64,000 bases of DNA from an uncultured Lysobacteraceae bacterium (GTDB lineage: Bacteria > Pseudomonadota > Gammaproteobacteria > Xanthomonadales > Xanthomonadaceae). A program made the position numbers and the translations under genes. The notes under the pieces are model-generated. The model was not told where the DNA came from. It worked only from the letters and a program-made list of their open reading frames with translations, and did not search any database. Positions 53,062 to 61,753 of the stretch are shown here, in pieces. The stretch lies in contig CAKZGB010000006.1 of the NCBI GenBank assembly GCA_936911875.1, forward strand, positions 248,001 to 312,000. The letters run 5' to 3'. How positions within the stretch are numbered: position 1 is the stretch's first letter; every line of letters begins with the position of its first letter.

Positions 53062-54425
53062 GCAGCCTGCTCCGAAGGGACTACCGTCCCGGCAGCCAAG
53101 TCATCAACATAGAAACGCTTGTTCACGATGGCGTATTCGAACTCATTCCAGAATTGGGCAAGGAATGCCTGCACCGGCCACGCAGCGGCTTCACCGAATG
53201 CGCAGATGGTGTGACCTTCGATCTGACCTGCAGCAGCACGCAGCATCTGCAAATCGTCCATAGTGGCTTGCATCTGGACGATGCGAGTCAGCACGCGGTA
53301 CATCCAACCGGTACCTTCGCGGCACGGCGTGCACTGACCGCAGCTTTCCTTGTAATAGAAACGCGAGATGCGATGACAGGCGCGCACCATACAGGTGGTG
53401 TCATCCATCACGATCACAGCGCCCGAACCCAGACCGGAACCGGCCTTCTGGATCGAGTCGTAATCCATGGTCAGACCCATCATCACATCACCAGGCAGCA
53501 CCTTCATCGAGGAACCGCCAGGAATTACTGCCTTGATCTTGCGACCTTCGCGCATGCCACCGGCCATCTGCAGCAGTTCTGCAAACGGGGTGCCAAGGCG
53601 GATTTCGAAGTTACCTGGGTTGGCCACATGTCCCGAGACCGAGAATATCTTGGGGCCACCGTTGTTGGGCTTGCCCTGATTGAGGAACCACTCGGAACCG
53701 TTACGGATAATGGCCGGCACCGAAGCATAGGTCTCGGTGTTGTTGATGGTGGTCGGCTTGCCGTACAGACCGAAATTGGCGGGGAACGGCGGCTTGTAGC
53801 GCGGCTGACCCTTCTTGCCTTCGAGCGATTCCATCAGTGCGGTTTCTTCGCCGCAGATGTAAGCACCGGCACCGAGTGCGTTGTACAGATCGATATCGAC
53901 GCCGCTGCCCAGAATGTTCTTGCCCAGCCAGCCGTTGGCATACGCTTCGGCCGTCGCTTCTTCGAGATGTTCGAAGGGCTCGTGGTGGAACTCACCGCGC
54001 AGGTAGTTATAGGCAACCGTCGAGCCCGTTGCATAACAGGCGATGGCCATGCCTTCGATCACTGCATGCGGGTTGTAACGCAGAATATCTCGGTCTTTAG
54101 CGGTACCCGGTTCGGATTCGTCGGAGTTGCAGAGAATGTACTTCTGCCCCTCACCCTTCGGCATGAAGCTCCACTTCAGACCTGTCGGGAAGCCGGCGCC
54201 ACCACGGCCGCGCAGACCGGAGGCTTTGACCATCTCGACCACATCGGCGGGCGGAATTTTTTCAGTCAGGATTTTACGCAGCGCTGCATAACCGCCGGTC
54301 TTGACGTAGTTTTCATACGACCACGGCTTGTCAAAATGCAGCGTCGTATAGACGACCTGATGTTCCTTGGGGGCCGGACCGACCGGTCCATAGCCTTCGG
54401 AAACGTGCGAATGTTCGTGTGCCAT
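53058..54425 (-). CDS. nuoF: NADH-quinone oxidoreductase subunit F
   Basis: FMN- and NADH-binding subunit, 455 aa. Nucleotide-binding GRGGAGFPTGLKW, FMN-site YLRGEFHHE and GAGAYICGEETALMESLEGK, and cluster N3 motif ESCGQCTPCREGTGW are all present. The first ~20 residues (AHEHSHVSEGYG) are an extra hydrophilic start. 14 bases after nuoE. Confidence 0.98.
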   Translation of the reverse strand: MAHEHSHVSEGYGPVGPAPKEHQVVYTTLHFDKPWSYENYVKTGGYAALRKILTEKIPPADVVEMVKASGLRGRGGAGFPTGLKWSFMPKGEGQKYILCNSDESEPGTAKDRDILRYNPHAVIEGMAIACYATGSTVAYNYLRGEFHHEPFEHLEEATAEAYANGWLGKNILGSGVDIDLYNALGAGAYICGEETALMESLEGKKGQPRYKPPFPANFGLYGKPTTINNTETYASVPAIIRNGSEWFLNQGKPNNGGPKIFSVSGHVANPGNFEIRLGTPFAELLQMAGGMREGRKIKAVIPGGSSMKVLPGDVMMGLTMDYDSIQKAGSGLGSGAVIVMDDTTCMVRACHRISRFYYKESCGQCTPCREGTGWMYRVLTRIVQMQATMDDLQMLRAAAGQIEGHTICAFGEAAAWPVQAFLAQFWNEFEYAIVNKRFYVDDLAAGTVVPSEQAA

Positions 54426-54439
54426 CGGCGCGCTCCTGA

Positions 54440-54967
54440 TTATTTCAAAGTATCCAGAAGCTCATCCACCTTGGCGGTGTCCAGCTTCTCGTGATAGTGA
54501 CCGTTGATAACAACGACGGGTGCACCGCAGCAGGCGGCAACGCATTCCTCTTCGCGCTTGAGATAGATACGACCGTCGGCAGTCGATTCGCCCAGTGCGC
54601 AGCCCAGCTTTTGCTCGGCATGACGGACCAGATCTTCGGCGCCGTTGAGCCAGCACGAAATGTTGGTGCAGAAAGCAACGTTGTTGCGACCGACCGGAGC
54701 CAGTTCGAACATCGAGTAGAACGATGCGACCTCGTAGGCCCACACCGGCGGAATGTCCAGATACTTTGCGACAGCAGCGATCAGCTCATCGGTCAGGTAA
54801 CCGCCGTTCTGTTCCTGTGTGGCATGCAGACCTTGCAGCACCGCCGAGCGACGGCGATCGGCAGGAAACTTGCTGATCCAATGATCGATGTGTGCACGAG
54901 TGCTGTCCGACAGCACGACCATCGGGTCGACGTCGGCGCAAGCTGCGAAATTACCGGTTGCTTTCAT
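54440..54967 (-). CDS. nuoE: NADH-quinone oxidoreductase subunit E
   Basis: Thioredoxin-like 2Fe-2S subunit with cluster N1a, 175 aa. Ligands: CTNISC (CxxxxC) and CVAACC (CxxxC). The preceding HATQEQNGGYLTDELIAAVA helix and EVASFYSMFELAPVGRN block are typical. An alternative start is the internal VLSDSTRAHIDHW region; the first ATG is annotated. 28 bases after nuoD. Confidence 0.97.
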   Translation of the reverse strand: MKATGNFAACADVDPMVVLSDSTRAHIDHWISKFPADRRRSAVLQGLHATQEQNGGYLTDELIAAVAKYLDIPPVWAYEVASFYSMFELAPVGRNNVAFCTNISCWLNGAEDLVRHAEQKLGCALGESTADGRIYLKREEECVAACCGAPVVVINGHYHEKLDTAKVDELLDTLK

Positions 54968-54995
54968 GTAGTTCTCTATCCTCGTGTGCGCGCGG

Positions 54996-56288
54996 TTAGC
55001 GATCGATTTCGCCGAACACGATGTCGTAGGTGCCGATCATGGCCACCACGTCCGCCAGCATATGGCCGCGAACGACAGCATCCATGGAGCTCAAATGGGC
55101 AAACCCCGGGGCCCGCATATGCAGGCGGAACGGCTTATTTGCACCGTCGGAAACCAGGTAGCAGCCGAACTCACCCTTCGGGGCTTCGACGGCGCTGTAG
55201 GTTTCACCGGCCGGCACGCAGTAGCCCTCGGAGAACAGCTTAAAGTGGTGGATCAGCGCTTCCATATCGTCCTTCATGGCCTCGCGCTTGGGCGGTGCGA
55301 CCTTGAAGTTATCGATATTGACCGGCAGACCCTCGTTTTCACGGAGCCACTTCACGCATTGCTTGATGATGCGGTTGGACTCGCGCATTTCGGCCATGCG
55401 AACCAGATAGCGGTCGTAGCAGTCGCCATTGCGACCGACCGGGATATCAAAGTCCATATCGGCGTACATGGCGTACGGTTGCTTCTTACGCAGATCCCAC
55501 GCAATGCCCGAACCACGCAGCATCGGACCGGTCATGCCCCAGGCCAGAGCCTGTTCCGGCGAGATCACACCGATACCGACAGTACGCTGTTTCCAGATGC
55601 GGTTGTCGGTCAGCAGCGTTTCGTATTCGTCGATCTTGGACGGGAAGTCATCGGTGAACTTATCAAGAAAGTCCAGCATCGAGCCTTCGCGCCAGTCGTT
55701 GAAGCGCTTGAGTTTGGCACCCTTACGCCACTTGGATTCCTTGTAGCGCGGCATCTGCTGCGGCAGATCGCGGTACACACCGCCCGGGCGGTAGTACGTG
55801 GCATGCATACGGGCACCGGAAACGGCCTCGTAGCAGTCCATCAGTTCTTCGCGTTCGCGGAACGCGTACAGCATCACTGCCATTGCGCCCAGATCGAGAC
55901 CGTTAGAACCGACCCACATCAGGTGATTGAGGATGCGGGTGATCTCATCGAACATGGTGCGGATGTACTGAGCGCGAATCGGCGCTTCGATACCCATCAG
56001 CGATTCGATGGCGCGCACATAGGCATGCTCGTTGCACATCATGGACACGTAATCGAGGCGGTCCATGTAACCGATGCTCTGGTTAAACGGCTTGGATTCG
56101 GCCAACTTTTCGGTACCGCGATGCAGCAGGCCGACGTGCGGATCGGCGCGTTGCACGACTTCGCCGTCCATTTCCAGGATCAGGCGCAACACGCCGTGAG
56201 CCGCCGGATGTTGCGGACCGAAGTTGAATGAATAGTTGCGGATTTCCGGGTTATTGAGACCCGAGGTCTTGGATGCTTGCATGTTCAT
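54996..56288 (-). CDS. nuoD: NADH-quinone oxidoreductase subunit D
   Basis: Quinone-site subunit (49-kDa homolog), 430 aa, related to hydrogenase large subunits without nickel ligands. Blocks: FGPQHPAAHGVLRLILEMDGE (in part), DPHVGLLHRGTEKL, MDRLDYVSMMCNEHAY, and the C-terminal DVVAMIGTYDIVFGEIDR. NuoC and NuoD are separate genes here, unlike the fused NuoCD of E. coli. Confidence 0.98.
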   Translation of the reverse strand: MNMQASKTSGLNNPEIRNYSFNFGPQHPAAHGVLRLILEMDGEVVQRADPHVGLLHRGTEKLAESKPFNQSIGYMDRLDYVSMMCNEHAYVRAIESLMGIEAPIRAQYIRTMFDEITRILNHLMWVGSNGLDLGAMAVMLYAFREREELMDCYEAVSGARMHATYYRPGGVYRDLPQQMPRYKESKWRKGAKLKRFNDWREGSMLDFLDKFTDDFPSKIDEYETLLTDNRIWKQRTVGIGVISPEQALAWGMTGPMLRGSGIAWDLRKKQPYAMYADMDFDIPVGRNGDCYDRYLVRMAEMRESNRIIKQCVKWLRENEGLPVNIDNFKVAPPKREAMKDDMEALIHHFKLFSEGYCVPAGETYSAVEAPKGEFGCYLVSDGANKPFRLHMRAPGFAHLSSMDAVVRGHMLADVVAMIGTYDIVFGEIDR

Positions 56289-56309
56289 GTGCGATCGGGG
56301 CCCTGGGGG

Positions 56310-57050
56310 TTAACCGGCCTGACGTCCGGGAATCCGGCGTTGTGCCTGTTCACCGGCAGCCGTGTCGTAGCGGGCGTCGTCGCGAATCACGCGCGGCACA
56401 CCGACTCGCGGCTCAATGCTGACCGGTTGATAGATCACGCGACGTTGCGATTCGTCATAGCGAACCTCGACGTTGCCGATCAGCGGGAAATCTTTGCGGA
56501 ACGGATGGCCGACAAAACCGTAATCGGTCAGGATGCGGCGGAGGTCCGGATGGCCTTCGAAAATAATGCCGAACAGGTCGAACGCCTCGCGTTCAAACCA
56601 GTTTGCACCCGGCCAAATATCCGTAACCGAAGGCAGGACCGGCAGCGCGTTGTCCGGCGCAAAGCTACGAACCCGCAGGCGCAGGTTGTGTTGCACGCTC
56701 AACAGGTGATAGACAGCGGCATAGCGCAGTTCATCGGCTTGTTCGGCGGCGCCGTTCGGCAGCTCACCGCGCTTAAAGCGTCCGGCAGCAGCGCCATCGA
56801 CACCGCGCGAGAAGCCCTCGGACGAGACGTCGGTTTGCCATTCGTCCTGACCGAACGTCAGGTAATCGATGCCGGCGACATCGACCAGCATTTCAAAGCC
56901 GAATTCATCGCGCAGTGCGCGGCACGCTGCATGCAAATCAGCAGCAGGCAAGGTCAGAGTCAGTTCGCCACGCGGCTCGGCAATTTCAACGTGCGAGCCA
57001 TTGAACGCGGTGCTCAGACGGGCAGCAACGGATTGCAGGGACTCGCTCAT
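56310..57050 (-). CDS. nuoC: NADH-quinone oxidoreductase subunit C
   Basis: 30-kDa homolog, 246 aa. Core: YHLLSVQHNLRLRVR, SVTDIWPGANWFEREAFDLFGI and HPDLRRILTDYGFVGHPFRKDFP. The C-terminal ~35 residues (GVPRVIRDDARYDTAAGEQAQR) extend past the usual end. Overlaps nuoB by 4 bases and precedes nuoD by 21. Confidence 0.97.
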   Translation of the reverse strand: MSESLQSVAARLSTAFNGSHVEIAEPRGELTLTLPAADLHAACRALRDEFGFEMLVDVAGIDYLTFGQDEWQTDVSSEGFSRGVDGAAAGRFKRGELPNGAAEQADELRYAAVYHLLSVQHNLRLRVRSFAPDNALPVLPSVTDIWPGANWFEREAFDLFGIIFEGHPDLRRILTDYGFVGHPFRKDFPLIGNVEVRYDESQRRVIYQPVSIEPRVGVPRVIRDDARYDTAAGEQAQRRIPGRQAG

Positions 57051-57622
57051 GAGCGCATGCCCTGTGCTTCGGGCCCGAAGTTGGTGCCGCGACGGATCTT
57101 GCGTTGCAGCTGCAGGATGCCGTGAACCAGCGCCTCAGACGTCGGCGGGCAACCCGGGACATACACATCGACCGGGACGATGCGGTCAACGCCGCGCACC
57201 ACGGAATACGAGTAATGGTAGTAACCGCCGCCATTAGCACACGAGCCCATGGAGATCACCCATTTCGGATCGGGCATCTGGTCATAAACCTTGCGCAGAG
57301 CGGGTGCCATTTTGTTGACCAGCGTGCCGGCGACGATCATGACATCGGACTGACGCGGCGACGGACGGAACACGACACCGTAACGGTCCAAGTCGATGCG
57401 GGCAGCACCGGCGTGCATCATTTCGACAGCGCAGCAGGCCAGACCGAAGGTCATCGGCCACATCGAGCCGGTACGCGCCCAGTTCCACAAAGCATCAAGG
57501 CTCGTAGTGACATAGCCTTGTTGCATGACGGGATTGTCACTTTCGGGCAGCAGCAAGTCATCCAGCCTGCCCTCAGGCAGCGGATTGTTCATGAGGCCGG
57601 AAACGGTTTGGATCACTCCCAT
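57047..57622 (-). CDS. nuoB: NADH-quinone oxidoreductase subunit B
   Basis: Carries cluster N2 next to the quinone site; 191 aa. Ligands: tandem Cys in GLACCAVEMMH, Cys in MGSCANGGGYYHYS and Cys in VPGCPPTSEALVHG. Overlaps the nuoA stop by 10 bases. Confidence 0.98.
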   Translation of the reverse strand: MGVIQTVSGLMNNPLPEGRLDDLLLPESDNPVMQQGYVTTSLDALWNWARTGSMWPMTFGLACCAVEMMHAGAARIDLDRYGVVFRPSPRQSDVMIVAGTLVNKMAPALRKVYDQMPDPKWVISMGSCANGGGYYHYSYSVVRGVDRIVPVDVYVPGCPPTSEALVHGILQLQRKIRRGTNFGPEAQGMRS

Positions 57623-57969
57623 TCAAGGGCTCCTTTCTTCCAGACGTAGACGAAGCCGATCAGCAGCATGCCGGCAAAGATGGCCATTTCGATCAGGCCG
57701 ACGACACCGAGTTCGCGGAACACGGTGGCCCAGGGCACGATAAAAATGATTTCCAGATCGAAGATGATGAACTGGATGGCGATCAGGTAGTAACGGATGT
57801 CAAATTGCATCCGTGCGTCGTCAAACGCCTCAAAGCCGCATTCGTAAGGGCTCAGCTTTTCCAGTGAAGGACGCTTAGGGCCAAGGACTTTCCCCACCGC
57901 AAACAACGCGACACCGATGCCCGTTGAAACCATGAGGAACAAGAGAGTCGGCAGATATTCGGCCAGCAT
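57613..57969 (-). CDS. nuoA: NADH-quinone oxidoreductase subunit A
   Basis: Small membrane subunit, 118 aa, three transmembrane helices. PYECGFEAFDDARMQFDIRYYL loop with the conserved Cys (cited in part) and IFDLEIIFIVPWA identify it. First gene of the 14-gene operon; the start is 29 bases from the tRNA-Leu(GAG) 3' end with no terminator between. Confidence 0.98.
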   Translation of the reverse strand: MLAEYLPTLLFLMVSTGIGVALFAVGKVLGPKRPSLEKLSPYECGFEAFDDARMQFDIRYYLIAIQFIIFDLEIIFIVPWATVFRELGVVGLIEMAIFAGMLLIGFVYVWKKGALEWE

Positions 57970-57997
57970 GCGTTGTTACTTCACTGTTTTTTTGATT

Positions 57998-58082
57998 TGG
58001 TGTCCAAGAGGGGACTCGAACCCCTACGACCTAAGTCGCTACCACCTCAAGGTAGTGCGTCTACCAATTCCGCCACCTGGAC
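57998..58082 (-). tRNA. tRNA-Leu (anticodon GAG)
   Basis: 85 nt with encoded CCA. Acceptor GTCCAGG pairs with CTTGGAC (one G-U), discriminator A. Anticodon stem CTACC/GGTAG with loop TTGAGGT gives GAG (codons CUC/CUU). Class II long variable arm. Directly upstream of nuoA on the same strand, without a terminator. Confidence 0.96.
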
Positions 58083-58095
58083 ATGTTCTTTGTTT

Positions 58096-58110
58096 GGGCC
58101 ATCCTGGCCC
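58096..58110. promoter_or_regulatory. Hairpin in the tRNA-Leu(GAG)/nuo 5' leader
   Basis: GGGCC-ATCCT-GGCCC, a 5-bp GC stem between the -10 candidate and the tRNA 5' end. Could be a processing or pausing element. Confidence 0.3.
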
Positions 58111-58129
58111 GGTACTACTCAACCGCGAT

Positions 58130-58158
58130 ATTGTAGCGAATTCCTGACGATTCATCTA
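58130..58158 (-). promoter_or_regulatory. Promoter candidate for tRNA-Leu(GAG) and nuoA-N
   Basis: Minus strand TACAAT at 58130-58135 (5/6); the sequence 17 bases upstream (TAGATG, 58153-58158) is a poor -35. It is the only -10-like element found in the 127 bases between secG and the tRNA. Confidence 0.4.
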
Positions 58159-58197
58159 TGGATGAATAAGAATTCAAGAGACGAATTGGGCGTCTCT
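58138..58197. repeat. Nested inverted repeats between secG and tRNA-Leu
   Basis: ATTCATC-TATG-GATGAAT (58150-58167) is flanked by two GAATTC copies (58138-58143, 58170-58175), so the stem can extend; next to it AGAGACG-AATTGGG-CGTCTCT (58177-58197) forms a second 7-bp hairpin. The second lies just after secG and could be a weak terminator though it lacks a T-tract. Confidence 0.45.
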
Positions 58198-58209
58198 ATA
58201 TCTCGCGGA

Positions 58210-58614
58210 TTATTGCTTGACAGGTTCCGAAGGTTGAGCAGGAGCCTGTTGCGGAACCGTTTGAGAAGACGGAACCGAGGTATTTGCAGCAGGTGCAGTT
58301 TGCGTACCGGTGTTAGCCGGTGACTGCGGCACGTTACCCATCACGCCAAGATCCGTACCCGGAACCGCCGAAGCCGCGCTCGAAGTGCTGTGCTTGACGT
58401 TCCATGCCATGAACAGGCTGATCGCAAAGAATACGATCGCCAGCCACTTGGTGGACTTGGACAGGAAGTTGGACGAACCGCGCGAACCGAACACGGTACC
58501 CGACGCGCCGCCACCGAAACCGCTACCGGCTTGAGCACCCGCACCGCGTTGCATCAGGATCAGCACGATCATTGCCAACGCAATGAGCACGTAAATGACG
58601 TTAAGAATCAGCAC
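58210..58614 (-). CDS. secG: Preprotein translocase subunit SecG
   Basis: Accessory subunit of the SecYEG channel. 134 aa: transmembrane helix 1 at about 2-20, the conserved LMQRGAGAQAGSGFGGGASGTVFGSRG loop (in part), transmembrane helix 2 at about 55-72, then a Pro/Ala/Thr/Gln-rich hydrophilic tail of about 50 residues, longer than in E. coli (110 aa total). 39 bases after tpiA. Confidence 0.95.
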   Translation of the reverse strand: MLILNVIYVLIALAMIVLILMQRGAGAQAGSGFGGGASGTVFGSRGSSNFLSKSTKWLAIVFFAISLFMAWNVKHSTSSAASAVPGTDLGVMGNVPQSPANTGTQTAPAANTSVPSSQTVPQQAPAQPSEPVKQ

Positions 58615-58653
58615 AACCGAAACCTTAAAAATCCGAGGCCAGCGCCCTGCCCT

Positions 58654-59403
58654 TTAGCCTTGACCGAAGGACCGCGCGATGGCGTTAAATTGGTCGGCGT
58701 CTAGCGATGCGCCGCCGATGAGGCCGCCGTCAATGTCAGGCTGGGAGAACAGCTCCGCCGCGTTATCCGGCTTGCAGCTCCCGCCGTAGATGATCGGCAT
58801 GGAATCGGCAATTTTAGCATCAATCGCAGCAATTTCGCCACGGATTGCGTGGTGAACCTCCTGCGCCTCTTCCTTAGTGGCCGTTTTCCCGGTGCCAATC
58901 GCCCAAACCGGCTCGTAAGCAATCATGAGCTTAGCGAGATACTCAGCGCCCAAGGCCTGAACCGGGGCCAGCTGTTCCTGCAGGCGCCAAAAGGTTTTAC
59001 CGTCTTCGCGTTCTTCCAGAGATTCGCCCACGCAGACAATCGGCGTGAGACCGGCATCAATGGCAACCTTGGCTTTGCGGGCAACCAGCGCACTGGTTTC
59101 ACCGTGATATTGACGACGTTCCGAATGGCCGACCAGTACATAACCGGCGCCGACATCCTTCAGCATGGCAGCCGACACTTCGCCGGTGTAGGCACCATTG
59201 TCACGCGAGCTGACATCCTGGGCACCGAACGCCAAATGCTGCGTACCGGCATCAATGGCCTCGGCCAGATACGGCATGGGCGGAAATACGATGCGCACCA
59301 CGTCGCCCGTATCGACCGCATCGATTGCATGGATCAGATCCTGAGCAAACTGGCGTGAGCCGTTGAGCTTCCAGTTACCACCGACAATTTTCTTGCGCGA
59401 CAT
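58654..59403 (-). CDS. tpiA: Triosephosphate isomerase
   Basis: Interconverts dihydroxyacetone phosphate and glyceraldehyde-3-phosphate. 249 aa TIM barrel with Lys12 (GGNWKLNGS), His93 (VLVGHSERR), Glu164 (IAYEPVWAIGTGK) and the C-terminal phosphate loop IYGGSCKPDNA / GGLIGGASL. Followed by secG, the common tpiA-secG pair. Confidence 0.98.
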   Translation of the reverse strand: MSRKKIVGGNWKLNGSRQFAQDLIHAIDAVDTGDVVRIVFPPMPYLAEAIDAGTQHLAFGAQDVSSRDNGAYTGEVSAAMLKDVGAGYVLVGHSERRQYHGETSALVARKAKVAIDAGLTPIVCVGESLEEREDGKTFWRLQEQLAPVQALGAEYLAKLMIAYEPVWAIGTGKTATKEEAQEVHHAIRGEIAAIDAKIADSMPIIYGGSCKPDNAAELFSQPDIDGGLIGGASLDADQFNAIARSFGQG

Positions 59404-59427
59404 GAAACGTACTCCAGGTAATGAGTT

Positions 59428-59440
59428 GCAGACCGTCTGC
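59428..59440. promoter_or_regulatory. 13-bp palindrome between the oxygenase gene and tpiA
   Basis: GCAGAC-C-GTCTGC, an odd-centred near-perfect palindrome in the 42-base gap ahead of tpiA. Possible operator or chance. Confidence 0.25.
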
Positions 59441-59445
59441 GGATC

Positions 59446-60387
59446 TTATTTCAGCTTGATTTCACGCAGGCGCTCTTCGAGATAGCCTTGCGCAGTGATC
59501 GGTTCCGGATAGCGGCTGGGGTTGTCCGGCGTAATCGTCGACGGCAGCACATCAATCAGAAAATCGGGATTCGGGTGCAAAAAGAATGGTGTCGAGAAAC
59601 GCGGTTGACGAGCCGCGTCCCCTTGCGGATTCACCACACGGTGCGTTGTGGACGGCAGCACATGATTGGTCAGACGCTGCAGCATGTCACCGATATTCAC
59701 CACGATGGTGTCGGCATCCGCAGTAAACGGGACCCATTCGCCGTCGTGCGATTTGACCTCGAGACCGGCTGCCGATGCACCCACCAGCAAAGTGATCAGA
59801 TTGATGTCTTCGTGCGCACCGGCGCGGACGTTCGGAATGTCATCGGTCGTAATTGGCGGATAGTGAATCGGACGCAGAATCGAATTGCCGAAATTGGTTT
59901 TGTCCTGAAAGTAGTTCTCAGGCAGATTCATATACAGCGCCAACGCCGACAGCACTTTGCTGCCGAGATTATCGAGCGCCGCATAGAGCGCACGCCCCTT
60001 CTCTTCGAAGGCCGGCACTTCAGACGGCCATACGTTGGCCGGCATGTCATCGGCGTACTTGCTGTCGCGCGGAATGTCACGACCGATATGCCAGAACTCC
60101 TTGAGATCGGAATACTTGGCACCCTTAGCCGTTTCAACGCCGAACGGCGTGTAACCGCGCGCACCGCCGCCACCGGCAATATGATATTGCTTCTTCGCGT
60201 CTTCCGGCAGTGCAAAGAACGACTGGAATGCCTTGTAGCTTTCGTCGATCAGTTCCGGGCTGATGCCATGGTTACGGATACCGGCAAAACCCCATTGCCG
60301 ATACGCATCGCCCAGCTCCTTTACGAAGGCATCCCGATCCGTATCGAATCGGGTGATGTCAAAAGTGGGAATACGTGCGGTGGTCAT
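59446..60387 (-). CDS. 2-oxoglutarate/Fe(II)-dependent oxygenase, isopenicillin-N-synthase-like
   Basis: 313 residues, double-stranded beta-helix enzyme of the IPNS/DIOX group. The N-terminal part (IPTFDITRF, GFAGIRNHGIS) is the family's non-haem dioxygenase N-domain; iron ligands are His192-x-Asp194 (AHEDINLITLL) and His249 (STTHRVVNP); the 2-oxoglutarate-binding pair is Arg263 and Ser265 (PRFSTPFF). All are intact, so it should be active. Substrate cannot be inferred: neighbours are glmM (19 bases upstream) and tpiA. The C-terminus YLEERLREIKLK is typical of the group. Confidence 0.88.
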   Translation of the reverse strand: MTTARIPTFDITRFDTDRDAFVKELGDAYRQWGFAGIRNHGISPELIDESYKAFQSFFALPEDAKKQYHIAGGGGARGYTPFGVETAKGAKYSDLKEFWHIGRDIPRDSKYADDMPANVWPSEVPAFEEKGRALYAALDNLGSKVLSALALYMNLPENYFQDKTNFGNSILRPIHYPPITTDDIPNVRAGAHEDINLITLLVGASAAGLEVKSHDGEWVPFTADADTIVVNIGDMLQRLTNHVLPSTTHRVVNPQGDAARQPRFSTPFFLHPNPDFLIDVLPSTITPDNPSRYPEPITAQGYLEERLREIKLK

Positions 60388-60406
60388 GTTCTGTTCCTGC
60401 GTTCAA

Positions 60407-61753
60407 TTAAGCAGCCGCAGCCTGTACGGCATCGGCCAAAGATTTAAGTGTAGATTCCATCAGTTGCTGGTCAGCGCATTCCACGGTGACGCGCACCACC
60501 GGCTCCGTACCGGAAGGACGCAGGAAGGCACGACCTTGACCTTCGACAGCCTTCTGCGCTTTACCGAGCGCTTCCTGCACAGACGGGGCCTCGGCAGGCT
60601 TGGACTTGCCGGCGGCGTAGCGCACGTTGACCGTGCGTTGCGGAACCTTTTTGAAGCCCTGCAACGCAATTGCCAGCGTCATACCGCGGCGTTGCAAGAC
60701 CTCGAGAACTTGCAAGGCCGTGACGATGCCATCGCCGGTGCCGCTGCGATCCAGGCACAACATATGACCCGAAGTCTCGCCACCCAAATTGCCGCCATTG
60801 GCATGCAACTGCTGATGGACATAACGGTCACCGACCTTGGCGCGAACCAAACCGATGCCCAGGCCTTCGAGTGCCTGTTCAAGACCGTAGTTGGTCATCA
60901 GGGTGCCGACCACCGGGCCCTGCAGGCGTCCGGTTTCCTTCCAGTCTTTGGCCAGAACGTACAGCAAGTCGTCGCCGTCACAGACCGAACCGTTCTCATC
61001 GACAAACAGAACCCGATCGCCATCGCCGTCAAATGCGATACCGATATCGGCACCGGTTTGCACGACGCGCGCAGCCAGCGTTTCCGGATGCGTGGAGCCG
61101 ACGTTTTCATTGATGTTGGTGCCGTTCGGATCGATACCGATCGCATCGACTCGCGCACCCAGCTCACGCAGAACCAACGGGCCCAGCTGATAGGTGGCAC
61201 CGTTGGCGCAATCCATGGCGATGCGCAGACCGCCAAGGTCAAAGCCACGTGGCACCGAGTTTTTGCAGAATTCGATATAGCGGCCCAATGCATCGCGCGT
61301 ACGGATGGCCTTACCCAGATCATCGGAATCGACGGTGGAGAACGGCTTATCCAGCGCCGCCTCAATGGCCAACTCGACTTCGTCGCTGAGCTTTTCACCC
61401 TCGGCGCTGAAGAACTTGATGCCATTGTCATGATGCGGGTTGTGCGAAGCGGAAATCACGATCCCGCCATCGGCACGCAATGAACGCGTCAGATGCGCGA
61501 CGGCCGGCGTCGGCATCGGGCCCATCAGTTGCACATCCACACCGGCGGCAACCAGGCCTGCTTCTAAGGCCGCCTCGAACATGTAGTTCGAGATGCGCGT
61601 GTCTTTGCCGATAATCACCACCGGCTTGCGCCAATTGCGACGCGGCAGCGCATGTCCATAGGCATTACCAAGACGCAACACAAAATCGGCACTGATCGGC
61701 CCGGTCCCCACCCGACCGCGAATGCCGTCGGTTCCGAAATATTTACGACTCAT
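60407..61753 (-). CDS. glmM: Phosphoglucosamine mutase
   Basis: Converts glucosamine-6-phosphate to glucosamine-1-phosphate for peptidoglycan and LPS. 448 aa. Phosphoserine loop SASHNP (Ser103), metal loop DGDGDR, sugar-binding GEASGH-type loop read here as GETSGHML, and phosphate loop RPSGTEPVVRV. Starts with KYFGTDGIRG. Overlaps accD by 4 bases; the folP/ftsH neighbours of E. coli are absent. Confidence 0.98.
   Translation of the reverse strand: MSRKYFGTDGIRGRVGTGPISADFVLRLGNAYGHALPRRNWRKPVVIIGKDTRISNYMFEAALEAGLVAAGVDVQLMGPMPTPAVAHLTRSLRADGGIVISASHNPHHDNGIKFFSAEGEKLSDEVELAIEAALDKPFSTVDSDDLGKAIRTRDALGRYIEFCKNSVPRGFDLGGLRIAMDCANGATYQLGPLVLRELGARVDAIGIDPNGTNINENVGSTHPETLAARVVQTGADIGIAFDGDGDRVLFVDENGSVCDGDDLLYVLAKDWKETGRLQGPVVGTLMTNYGLEQALEGLGIGLVRAKVGDRYVHQQLHANGGNLGGETSGHMLCLDRSGTGDGIVTALQVLEVLQRRGMTLAIALQGFKKVPQRTVNVRYAAGKSKPAEAPSVQEALGKAQKAVEGQGRAFLRPSGTEPVVRVTVECADQQLMESTLKSLADAVQAAAA

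Noticed and set aside
50866..53112. 748-residue open frame opposite nuoG
   Set aside because: Antisense shadow; nuoG on the other strand has full domain support.
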